DNA of 64,000 bases from Paramyrothecium sp. XJ0827. Lineage: Eukaryota > Ascomycota > Sordariomycetes > Hypocreales > Stachybotryaceae. The stretch covers positions 310,001 to 374,000 of the forward strand of contig JAJFPB010000011.1 in the NCBI GenBank assembly GCA_020881915.1, written 5' to 3'. Position numbers and translations under genes: made by a program. The notes beneath the pieces were generated by a model. It was not told where the DNA came from. It saw only the letters and a list, made by a program, of their open reading frames with translations, and ran no database searches. This document shows positions 10,471 through 20,823 of this stretch, piece by piece. Position 1 is the stretch's first letter, and every line of letters starts with the position of its first letter.

Positions 10471-12355
10471 ATGGAGGCCCCAGAAGAAGCTGCCGCTGCT
10501 ACTGTAGCCGCCGGAGAACGCCTTCCTGTTCAGACAGACCATGCAACGCGAGAACAAGCTGCTGATGCCACATACAGACCGAATTTCGAGCCCACAACGC
10601 GTCCAGGGACGCATTTTGAAGCAATGGATGTCCCCGAGCGCGATTTCGTCGTCAAAACGCTGCCGCCAACGCCATTGAAGCTATTCCAGCTATTCCTACC
10701 CGAATCCCTTGTCCAACAGTGGGCTGACTATACGAATAACCCGGCCAACGCCCCAGCCAATGAGGGGCTCGTCAAAGTCATTGGATAGCAACATCAGCGG
10801 CCGAGCTATGGATATGGATAGGAGTTTGGATATATATGATTTCCCACATGGAATACAGGTTGGAGGACTTCTGGAGGGCCCCAGGGCCCGACAGATATAT
10901 CCCTAGCCATCCAATCATTAAATTCATGACTTTTGACCGGTTTTTCCTTATTAAAAGGCGTCTCTGTGTCTTTGACCGCTCGTCAATACACTCGGGCGTG
11001 CCGGCCCCTATTGCAAGGTCAATGACTGGGCCAACGTCATTATGGAAGCAGCTATAACTGCCGTCAACGTGGGCACCTTTGTCGCCGTTGATGAAGGTAT
11101 GGTTATGTTTGAAGGACGGTCAAGGCATAAATTGACGATAAAGACGAAACCGACGGACACAGGGCTCAAGGTCTGGCTGCTAGGCGCCCTAGGATATATA
11201 TTACAGTGGATATGGCACTCTCCAGGTGCCAAATTCGGGCCTATTGGCATTGAGCAGCAATTCTGGAGGAACCCGGATGTAGACAACGAAGAGGTGGCCC
11301 TGAACCCAACCCAAGGCGTTGTCTATGCCCTCTGTCGCCGTCTTGAGGCCCCGGGCCACCATGTCTTCCTAGACTACCTTTTCTCGTCTCCCCACCTCTT
11401 CCGGGCCCTAAGGGCCCTTGGCCCTGGGGCCACAGGGACGGCGCGTACCAACTGTGGGCTGTACAAGCGTCTCGTGGACCTCAAAGCAAAGGATCGAGCC
11501 GGACAACAGCTATGGGACTGGGGCCGGCTCGAGTCATGGCCCACAGACGATGGCAAGGTCAGTATAGCACTCAAAGACATCAAGGACACATTTTCTAGCT
11601 GCTAACGACTCCTAAAGGTCAATCAAATAGCCTGGAAAGATAACGCCCTCGTCTTGCTATTATCAACCGTTTACGAAGGCACCGAGACTGTCGAACGTAT
11701 CCGACGCCGCCCGACAACACAACAGCCGTATAGTGGCCCTATTAAGCGAAAATTTGGTCCAAACGGCCAACTAGAGCTTACAATACCATCCATCGCGGCC
11801 AACTACAACGACAATATGAATGGCGTAGACATTGGTGACCATTTAAGGGCCAATATCGCCAGCAACCACCGTCAACGCCGTGGGCCGGGCCAGGCATTGT
11901 GGAATTTCCTCCTTAATATAGCCCTATCGAACAGCTTCCTATTGCAACGGCTAGGACAGCCAAGTTGGCAGCCATATGTGGCCCAAAGCCGCTTCCTTGA
12001 GGCCCTAGTTAATGAAATTTTTGAGACATATGGCAAGACAGGGACTTCAAGACAGCGTTTTCGTGCTGGGGACGAAATTACGCCCTTCCACATGCATAAC
12101 CGTGTCAAAACAAGCAAAAGGGCCCGTTGCTTGGCCTGTCTGGGCGTTCAAATTGGCCCTCGGTCACAGTCATCTCAACGGCAGCGAAAACGCCGTGCCC
12201 GTGGCCCCCTTGAACAGCTACATGGTGATGCCCTCAATTCCCGGGCCCGGCAGCGGCCAAAGGGTACTTTTACCCCATGGCGTTGCAGCCATTGCGATGT
12301 AGCCCTTTGTAACAAGGATGAGTGCTGGTACTTTTATCATAGGCAGAATTACTAG
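10471..12355 (+). pseudogene. piggyBac-1 transposase (DDE_Tnp_1_7), two frameshifts, one intron
   Basis: A piggyBac-type transposase starting MEAPEEAAAATVAAG at 10471. Conserved blocks are LPPTPLKLFQLFLPESLVQQW, RLEDFWRAPGPDRYIPSH, FDRFFLIKRRLCVFD, VDEGMVMFEGRSRHKL (first Asp), VFLDYLFSSPHLFRAL (second Asp), NMNGVDIGDHLRANI (third Asp region) and a Cys-rich tail ending CSHCDVALCNKDECW. An intron at 11558-11617 (GTCAGT...CTAAC...AAG, 60 bp) joins DDGK to VNQIAWKDNALV. Single-base frameshifts lie near 10765 (inside the ARQSHWIATSAAELW block) and near 11010 (inside the PAPYCKVNDWANV block). It is therefore inactive as it stands. Terminal repeats and TTAA sites were not found. Confidence 0.88.
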
Positions 12356-12368
12356 TAAATAGAAGTAC

Positions 12369-14705
12369 CTATCTTTTTCCCCGTTCTAATTGGTGCAGAT
12401 CCATGTCCAATACATGGCCTGCACCTTCGCACAGCCAAGGGGATGGGTCGGTAACGAGAGCGTCAGAATCGTCGATATTGCGTTGCCACTGATCGTACTC
12501 ATCGAGATCCAACCCTCTGTACAATGACGAAAGAGATGCCCCGGCGGACTCGTCAATAGCCTGATTCTGAAGAGTTAGCCCTCGTTTGCTGTTACGCCAG
12601 GCTGTAAACTTGTTCCTTGAGGATTTAAGACGTTTACTTGCAGGTAAATCAGAGTCTTGATCTTCAGAAAATAAGTCCTTGTATTCGCATTCCCACAGAT
12701 CCTGAATAATCGCTTTGGCTTTGATAATCCACGTCCGCCGCTTAGCATCATCACCCCACAGATCGTCGAATAATGCCCAGCGGTAAGCAGGATGGAGAGC
12801 CGGCGCGCCGTAGATCACAGGACTGTCGTTGAGGTATTGATAATACTCATCGAGCTTTATCCAGCCTAGATTAATATAACGGCGAGATGCCCGGAGTCAG
12901 GGAGGCCAACGGCAATCTTTTTGGCGGATTCGAGGGACTCGAGAAGATATTCGTACGCATGAAGAAGATCCCAGCTGGTACCTTCGAGTCGTGACTCGGT
13001 TAGCCATACCAATCACAGACTGACTCCATTCAGCCAGGACTTACCGGATAATGGAAGCTCAATCTCATCTTCTTGACCTTGCTTTTGGTGTTCCCTTGTC
13101 CATCGCCCTCTAAGGCTTTCACTACTAGCTGAAAGTCTAGTAGGATATCGCGGAGCGCCTGGAGCACACGCCAGTCGCTGCTTGAAATCCGGTTCTCTTC
13201 CTTCAAAAAGAACGGCATCCTGGCCCCCTTCCTAACGGAGCCACTTTTCGTAAGATTCGCTTTGTTCCACTCACTCAACGCTCGCTGGATAAAAGGGTCG
13301 TAAAACGGCTGCAAAACAAGAGCCCGGTCGATCATGGCTAGCTGGGAAAGCCAACGGGTAGCGTTATCTAATACAACGCCAACAGGATCATGGCTTTGGG
13401 TCGCTGGATCGTCGGATAGTTGGGATTCGACCAGCTGGACTTTTTTAAGGACGTCGGTCCAGATATCGGATCTGTTAACCTCCTGCAAATGCAGTTAAAA
13501 TAAGCCGGAAAACAGGAAAGTTAGAAAACAATGCAGTAAAAACAAGAAAAATATCGGCTTACCGCAGCGAAGTTATGCCATTTACCTACTGGACCCCTTT
13601 TGCGCCACTGCTCGTGTTCCCTCGCGGCCGTCAATTGGCCGTCGTAGATCTGTTGCTCGAACGCGTTTGGATCTTGGCCAAATAGCATGTGTTTCACCAC
13701 TATATTGACAACATGGCCAATGCAGCGAACCCAGCGCTTCTTCCAGTCGAATCCTAGCTCATGGCCCAGCTCTTCCATCGTTGTTTTGTTATTCGAGGCG
13801 TTATCCAGCGTAAAGTAGCCCAGCTTATCCCCGATCTCGAACTCCCGGACGATGTCGAGTATCTGCTCAGCGATATTCTCGCCTGTGTGCCGGCCTAGTA
13901 GCTCCGGGAGGCCGAGAACGCACTTCCGGGGCCTGTTATCCAGATCCCTAAATATACAAGTAACGCCGTAAAGAGCATGCCTGTTCCCGGATCGCCATCC
14001 ATCAAACTGGATATGGATTTGGCCTGGGCTCTTCCGAAGCGTCTTTCGTACAGCCGATTTATTTGCGTTGAATTCTCTTTCGGCGATTGCGCGCACCGTT
14101 ACATCGGATATGTGAGCTTCTGTAATGGAAACAGAGGGGTTGAGATATTCGAAGATCGTTCGCAGGTCAGGATCTTTCGCGGTGGTGAACGATCGATTCG
14201 TGTTGACGATCCAGTTGACGATCATCTGTTGAAACGCGGCTTTATTAAACCGCTTGATTAATAGATTCGTTATTTCTTGATCGCGGGGGACCTCTGGATT
14301 CAATCGAAGTAATGTAGCAATTGAACGGGCGGGTGTTGCAACGGTAGATTTCAGGGCCTGCCTTTTACCTGAAGGATCGACTATGCCGTTGTGATCCTTG
14401 AAGAAGTGGCTCTCAGCGTTCTGCAGGCCCTTATAGTTGTAATTCTTCGGCCTCGGATCCTTCCGTTTGATACACATACAACAGACCCAGCGGCGTTCCT
14501 TCGTTGCTATATTCTGAATGCCGTACCCAAACCGGTAGACCCATTGACGCGTGTGGCCATCTCTTTCGGACAAAGTCCAGCCCTTGAACAAGCGAAATAG
14601 CCGTTGTTCGTCTTCTTCTGGTCGTTCGGGGATCGCCGCCGTCGATTTCCCTTGCGCAGAGGGCTCGAGAGTACCTGGTCGAGAATCGGGCTGATAGTCG
14701 GCCAT
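12369..14705 (-). pseudogene. hAT-3 transposase, C-terminally truncated
   Basis: The start is MADYQPDSRPGTLEPSAQG at 14705. A BED-like finger (WVCCMCIKRKDPRPKNYNYKG...HFFKDHNG) is followed by the catalytic region IHIQFDGWRSGNRHALYGV and YFTLDNASNNKTTMEELG, then VRCIGHVVNIVVKHMLFG. An intron at 13562-13483 (GTAAGC...TTTGCAG, 80 bp, phase 0) joins HNFAA to EVNRSDIWTDV; a second probable intron starts at 13044. A frameshift occurs near INLGWIKLDEYY (about 12880). The protein ends LHQLERGKR before the dimerisation domain, where piggyBac-1 adjoins, so the catalytic Glu block is missing. It is closely related to hAT-E in arrangement. Confidence 0.88.
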
Positions 14706-14809
14706 TGTGATACGATATTTGCAGCTGAAGTTTTGTTGCCAGTCAGAATGAGCCAAAGTACCGGTAGTCGGACGCATTGGCATTGTCAGACAATTAAAAT
14801 CCACATAGT

Positions 14810-15243
14810 CGAAGGTCTAATAGCATCAGCCAATTGATGAGAATTATCTGAGGATCGCGTCGCCCATGAGGAAATACACCGGATCGTGCAGATCTTTATT
14901 CTGCCAGCCAGGCAGCTGCGGTCGCGAGCAGCATCATAGGAACAGCTGAACAGCCATTCCAGGTAGCTTGATATCGGTAGGGAACAGGTATGCGTTGTCT
15001 TAAACCTGGCATATTAGTTCGCAAATACTTTAAACTCAACCTATTAACTAGGGGTTCTGTGGTATTTGTAAACCTCCGCTAAGATTAAGGAAATATCCAC
15101 TGCATTCCACAATTTCCACATGTGGCCTGGCTCCCGTGGAGTGGGAGTAAATCCACAACTGGGTCTGATGGAATGGAGTGTATTTGATATGGATCCATAT
15201 GTGAGTCCATATGTGGGTTTTCGTGGAGTGGCTTTGAACCCTG
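14810..15243 (-). mobile_element. hAT-3 5' terminal region with CAGGGTTC end
   Basis: Read on the minus strand, the element appears to begin at 15243 with CAGGGTTCAAAGCCACTCC, directly abutting piggyBac sequence. Subterminal repeats follow: CCACTCCACG, ACTCCACGGGAG, and paired CATATGGA motifs. The opposite terminus is missing because the 3' side of the element is truncated near 12360, so the boundary rests on one end only. Confidence 0.55.
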
Positions 15244-15420
15244 AATGATGCTGCCAATAATGACGATATCAAGGGCGGCTTCCATCATGACGTTGGCCCA
15301 TTCGTTGACCTTATTGTATGGTGATGGCATCCCTATTTCTATATTATCTGGATCGTAAATTCGAAGCCGTTTTTTCGGTAAGATAAACCGGTCATAAGAC
15401 ATATAACGAGCTATTCGAGA
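15244..15420 (-). pseudogene. piggyBac fragment, downstream half (PB-split, part 2)
   Basis: Minus-strand reading from 15420 gives SRIARYMSYDRFILPKKRLRIYDPDNIEIGMPSPYNKVNEWANVMMEAALDIVIIGSIIQ, matching the piggyBac block before the first catalytic Asp. It is cut on one side by hAT-3 (15243) and on the other by hAT-E copy 2 (15421). The first residues overlap the last residues of the piggyBac piece at 24068-24293 through the shared 8-bp target duplication, so these are two halves of a single former element. Confidence 0.85.
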
Positions 15421-18320
15421 CAGGGTAGGGAATCAATCCATCCACGTCAATATCCGGCTTCGTGGATTGAATTGACGGCTTACTCAGCAGAGTGCTCATG
15501 GATTGATGTCCACGAGGCTATCTGTGGATTGATGTCCATAATATTGAACTCGTGGAACACCCTTGTCACATTCACTCGGATTTCCTAATCGGGTAATTCA
15601 TGAACCAATCGCCGAAACTTCTATTGCCTTATTCCTGGTGCTTCTCCAAACAAGCCCGTCCAACAGCCTCCTCTAACGCTGTATCGTCAAGCAGTATGCT
15701 ATCAGCATCTTCGATTATCCCTGCGCGTAACCAAGATCGCAGCGTTTGGATTAGTCCAATGGTCCCAGCGTCTAAGCGGTTTCGGAGGGCGTGACCATCA
15801 ACCCAGTCGCGGAGAACAGTCTCTCGCACTCTGAGCTCATCGCCGGCACTGTCATGACGTCGAGAGCCATTCGAGATAGCCTCGGGTACTCAAACCTCTT
15901 GAGTATCCAATATTCAACAGGGTCGACGACGTCCCTGTCGCTTCCAGACACATTGGCTTGCCACCGGACGTATTCATCCGCTTGACCAGCGAAGGGCTGA
16001 CTTTGACGGTATCTGTTACGATACCGATCAAAGGATGACAACGTCGTCTTTCGCCTCTTTACAACCGGGCCTTCGGGAGACGTGACAGTGATTTGTAGGT
16101 CTCTGTATTCTGTCTCCCAAAGATGTTGCACGATATCCTTCGCTTCATCGATCCAGCCCGGGTGCTGTTGACCCCAAACCTCGTCGAAGTAGTCCCATCG
16201 TAGGCTAGGGTGTAAGGCAGCCGCGGCGTAGTATACTGGTGAATCCCTCAAAGTATTGTAGTATTTATCGAGCTTCTTCCAGCCAAGGTTGATATTGAAA
16301 ACAAATTGCTCCGGCTCGGGATGCCTCTCGACATGCGATTTTGCGTCCTCAAGCTTCCCAAGTAGGAATTCGAAGGCCTCCAGGACATCGCTCATAGAGC
16401 CAAAGGTTTCCCTAACTCCAGACGATCGATATCGCGACTGTCCGTCTCCCTGAAGCACTTGTACAACCACGTGAAAGTCGGAGAGGATCTCATCAAACGT
16501 CCTCAGCACCGCCCAATCGTTCTCGTTGAGGAAGCTGGACTCCTCGAGGCAGGGGGAAACTTCCGTCCTGTCTCACCTTTTCGAGCATCTCGGAGTAGTC
16601 TCTTGGCTTTGGCGATGAATTCTTCGTAGAAGGGCTGCAGGCGAAGCATTCGTTTTATCATATAGTACTGGGATAACCATCTAGTATCGTTATCAAGGAC
16701 AACGTCAACTGGCTGTTGCTTTCCAACTTGAGGATCATCAGACGCTGCAAATGAGTCTTGCTGCAGTTGACGAAGTAACTGAGTCAGCAAATCGGAGCGA
16801 TGGACCCAAACGACAAAGTTATGTGCTTTTCCGACAGGGCCTTTCCGCATCCACTCGTCATGGGTTGCTCTCGCCAAAGGCTCCCCCTTGACGAGAGATG
16901 TCTCAAACGCATCAACATCCTTTCCAAAGAGAAGGGATTTAACAACAAGATTAAGGATGTGTCCTATGCATCGAACACGTCGTCGCACCGGATCGAATTT
17001 CAGCTCTTCTGCTATCTCTGCCATGGCAGTTTCATTGTTTGCTGCATTATCGAGAGTGAAGTAACCGACCTTGTCCTCGATGCCAAACGACCTGATGATC
17101 TCAAGGATCTCGGCCGCAATGTTCTCTCCGGTATGCCGTTCTACTAGCTCTGGAATACCGAGCACGACTTTTTGGAGCTGATTCTCGTTGTCTCTGAAGA
17201 CGGCCGTCACGCCATATAGCGCGTGACGATTCCTGGTCCTTGCGCCGTCAAAGGCAATGTGGATCTGACCCGGCGACCTGTTCAAGACCTCTTGCACCGT
17301 GCTATGATACCGGTCGAATTGTTGAACCGCCAGTCTGTGCACGGTCTTCGCCGTAATGTGCGCGCTCGTAACCTTGATCGCTGGATTGAGGTATTCGAAA
17401 ATCTGTTGCAATCGAGGGTGTTCAGCCTGCTTAAACGATTGCTGGCTTTCGACTATCCAGTTGACAATGAGCTTCTGAAACTCTCCTCGATCGAAGCGTT
17501 TGATCAAGCTATTGGCCAGTGCTTGATCCTTTGGATCGGAACGTTTGAGGCCCATGAAGTCCGAAATAGAAGCAAGCACCCTCTTGCCTCCATTCTTCTG
17601 TGACGGTGTTGATCGTCGTCCTGATGGATCCCAGTAGCCGTGAGCTTTCCAGAGGTGGAGTTCAGCGTTTTGGGTACCTTTGGATTCGTATGACTGCGGT
17701 GTGGGGGTATTCTGGCGCACACATGGCATACAGATCCATCGTCGGGATGTTTTGGATTGAATCTCAACCCCGTAATTCCATACCCATGACAGAGTATCTT
17801 TGTTGCGCTCGGCCAGCGTGAATTCCTTCCAGACGCGGAAGATCCTCCGCTCCTCATCACTTGTCGGTGCCCAAGTAGAAGGTTGGAGGACTTCCGGGGT
17901 CCGGATCTAGAGCAGGCTGAGGGACCTCGGCATGCCGCTCGTTGTTGGTCGGTAGTTTAGGGTCAAGAGGTAAGTCCGCCATCTCGAAATTCAAGGTTCA
18001 CCAACCGTACGAATCGAGTAAATGGAGGAACCTTCGCGTTCGGGCATTATAGCGCGTCACGACGTGTCGAAACGCGCCGGAGGTATTGCCTGATTAGATG
18101 TGTTAGTGTTTGGGTTGAAATACGTAGTAAATATTAACGAAATATATCAAGACATTCCACCCCTGACTAGCGTCCACGTCAATCCACATCTCAATCCACG
18201 AGCCCCCATCAGTGGATGGATGGATTACATAACAACAGGTCTCGTGGATTGACGTGGACGTGGATTGAAGTCAACATATTGATCAATACCGTGGAAGTCG
18301 TGGATTGATTCCCTACCCTG
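15421..18320 (-). mobile_element. hAT-E copy 2, full length (2900 bp)
   Basis: The ends are CAGGGTAGGGAATCAATCC and its exact inverse. Both subterminal regions hold many copies of GTGGATTGA / TCAATCCACG, the kind of repeated binding site seen near hAT ends. The left flank is ATTCGAGA (15413-15420); the right flank is GTCAGCCT. These do not match each other, but the left flank is the reverse complement of the left flank of copy 3 (TCTCGAAT). The copy is almost identical to copy 3; two single-base differences were seen (five versus four C near 16553, and one extra base near 15923). Confidence 0.95.
15629..17982 (-). pseudogene. hAT-E transposase, copy 2 (frameshifted)
   Basis: The start is MADLPLDPKLPTNNERHAE at 17982. 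Motifs in order: a zinc-finger-like WICMPCVRQ...HLWKAHGYWD, IHIAFDGARTRNRHALYGV (first Asp), YFTLDNAANNETAMAEIAEEL (second Asp), RRRVRCIGHILNLVVKSLLFG, INLGWKKLDKYYNTLRDSPVYYAAAALHPSLRW, and PAMSSECERLFSATGLMV (Glu). The frame is broken by an extra G near 17895, a shift near 16590, a fifth C near 16553 and a lost base near 15790. Without the last break the C-terminus would continue LRNRLDAGTIGLIQTLRSW. Three of the four breaks are shared with copy 3. Confidence 0.9.
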
Positions 18321-20324
18321 GTCAGCCTGGTTAGCTTCGACGTTAAGGGCGCCTACAACGGTGTGTTCAAGGATAGGCTGCTGCAAAGGCTGGAAGCGCG
18401 GGGTATACCCAAGAGGCTGGTCAGGTGGATTGATGCTTTCTGCTCGAGCCGCACAGCGACGATCACGGTAAACGGCTACACGTCTGCGCTACGGGAGCTG
18501 CCGCAGGCTGGCCTTCCGCAAGGGTCGCCGCTATAGCCGGTGCTCTTCCTCTTCTTCAATGCAGACCTGGTGCAAAGCAGGATAGACTCAAAGGGTGGCT
18601 CGATGGCGTTCGTTGATGACTACTCAGCCTGGGTCACAGGTCCGACGGCGGAAGAGAACAGAGACGGCATACAGGCCATCATCGACCGCGCACTGGCGTG
18701 GGAGAGGTGCAGCGGGGCGACATTTGAGTGCGACAAGACGACCATCGTCCACTTTACGCGCGTCATCGAACGCACCAGCCGCATCCCGTTCACGATCAAG
18801 GGAGAAGTGGTCAAGCCGAAGCAGAAGGCCAAGATCTTGGGAGTGGTCATGGACGCGAAGCTCAGGTTCAAGAAGCACATGGCCGAGGCGGCCACCAAAG
18901 GTCTCACGGCAGCCATGTGTCTGAGGAGACTCAAGATGCTATCCCCACGTACGGCCAGGCAGCTCTTCGTGGCAACCGTGGCGCCGGCCATGGACTATGC
19001 CTCTGTCGTGTGGTCGCACGCACGAGGTGAAAGAGAACTGACCTGGTTCAACAGGGCTCAGAAGATGGGGGCGCGGGCCATCACGGGCGCTTTTCGGACA
19101 GTGTCGACGGCAGTGGCCGAAGCGGAGGCCAGCCTCCAGACGGTAGGCGAGAGGCATGCTCAAGCTGGCATGAGATCGTACATCAACATCCAGACCCTGC
19201 CAAAGACACATCCGCTCGCAACCCTCAAGGTGTCAACTAGCCGAAGATACATGTCACCGTTGAAGAAACTGGCACTTGCTCACGAAGGGAGCGGTATTGA
19301 ACGGATGGAAACGATTCAGGCTTATGCGGTACCACCGTGGCACAACCGTGTGTCGACGGTATGCGAAGCCGACCGTGAAGCGGCGAGAGCGGCAGCCGAG
19401 AATGTCAGCGATATTGTCATCGCGACCAGCGCTTCCGACAGAGGAGGGTTTGTGGGCATGGGCGGCATCGTAGCCCACAGATCGTCTGGTCAGACAGACA
19501 CCGTGGTTGCCAGGTACTCGGTCACTCTCGGGTCACGAGACGACCAGAACCCATACACGGCCGAGCTGGAGGCGATAGCGATGGCACTGCGATGCATGCC
19601 CGATGGTCTGCAACGTCGAGAAATTACAGTATTGTCAAGCAGCCAGTCGTCACTCAAGGCGATCGCGCGACCCCGGCAACAATCAGGTCAGATCACCATC
19701 CGACAGATCTATGAGCACATTGAACGACTGGGAAAGGGAAACAACAGAGTCAAGATGGTCTGGGTGCCGTCCCAAGACGACAGCCTCACCATGGGCCGCG
19801 AAGCAAAAAGACAAGCCCAGAGAGCAACCAGAGCAGAATGCACACTGCAAGTGCTGCCATTCCAGGCTCGCTCTACCCGGACCAGGCTAGTGGCAGCGCG
19901 GCTACGCCAGCAACGGAGACTACCCGACAAAGTGGGCGGCTACTCCAAGCGGATCGACCGAGCCCTGCCGGGCAAGCACACGAAAGCGCTGTACGATAGC
20001 TTGAAGAGGCGAGAAGCCGACGTGCTGTCGCAGCTTCGTACGGGAATGGCGAGGATCAACAGTTACCTGAGCAAGATAGGGGCCGCAGGGTCGGACATGT
20101 GTGAGTGCGGACGCGCACCAGAGACGATGGAGCATCTCCTGTTCCGATGCACAAGGTGGGATACGGGGCGCGGAAACATGCGGCAAGCTGGACAAAGCAT
20201 GATGGGAAACCTTTCCTTCTTCCTGGGTGGAAAGCCGGCGTCAGATGGACCCAAATGGGCACCTAACCTGGAGGCCGTGCGAGCGGCAGTCAAGTTTGCG
20301 ATGGCGACGGGAAGACTGAGTTGA
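18321..20324 (+). pseudogene. LINE (Tad1-like) ORF2, 3' part: reverse transcriptase and RNase H
   Basis: The reading frame opens at the hAT-E border with VSLVSFDVKGAYNGVFKDRLLQ (reverse transcriptase block A). It continues with AGLPQGSPL, an in-frame TAG at 18534-18536, and then FVDDYSAWV, the catalytic FVDD box. Downstream are an RNase H-like region (GGFVGMGGIV ... YTAELEAIAMAL) and a Cys/His tail (C-x-C-x8-H-x4-C: MCECGRAPETMEHLLFRC). The order is that of fungal non-LTR elements of the Tad1 group. The 5' end (ORF1, endonuclease and first RT blocks) is absent. The stop codon makes it non-functional. Confidence 0.88.
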
Positions 20325-20823
20325 GAAAGGGAAAACAGAACATATTAAAACATTAACATCACAGTTGACTACTAACATCGAACAGCCTCAAGTTGACAGA
20401 CCATGCTTCAGCTGCTGAAGATAGGATGCTGAACACTGGGAGAAGTCGGCCTTCAAGCAGGCCTGTCAAGCAGAGTCAAGCGAGGCTTGAACGGAAAAGA
20501 CTTAAGAAGAGAAGTGGGGCTTTCCTTTGTGTAGACCGGATCAATGCGGAGGAATCGTAAATAGCTTAGCGTACCTACTGGCCCTATGAGATTCGTTCTC
20601 CCGGGCGTAAGAAACTCTATCTATCTATGGGGCCCCACCCAAAGTACTTAGATGACTAAGACATAGAGACCCTAAAACCCAAATGGAAACGACCGGGGCT
20701 TGCAGCAGTCCCGGAAGAGATGATTTTCCGAGACGCCTGAGAAGGCAGCTGATCAAGCCAGATTGGTTGATCAGGTCCTGATGCGCTTGCGTCAAGGCGT
20801 AACTTCCCGTTTCGAACAAACCG
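20325..20823 (+). other. LINE 3' region and spacer
   Basis: No protein is recognised. The sequence is probably the 3' untranslated part of the LINE. A short run of TCTA units (CTCTATCTATCTATGG, about 20611-20626) is the sort of simple repeat that often ends such elements. The remainder is the leader of the next gene. Confidence 0.45.
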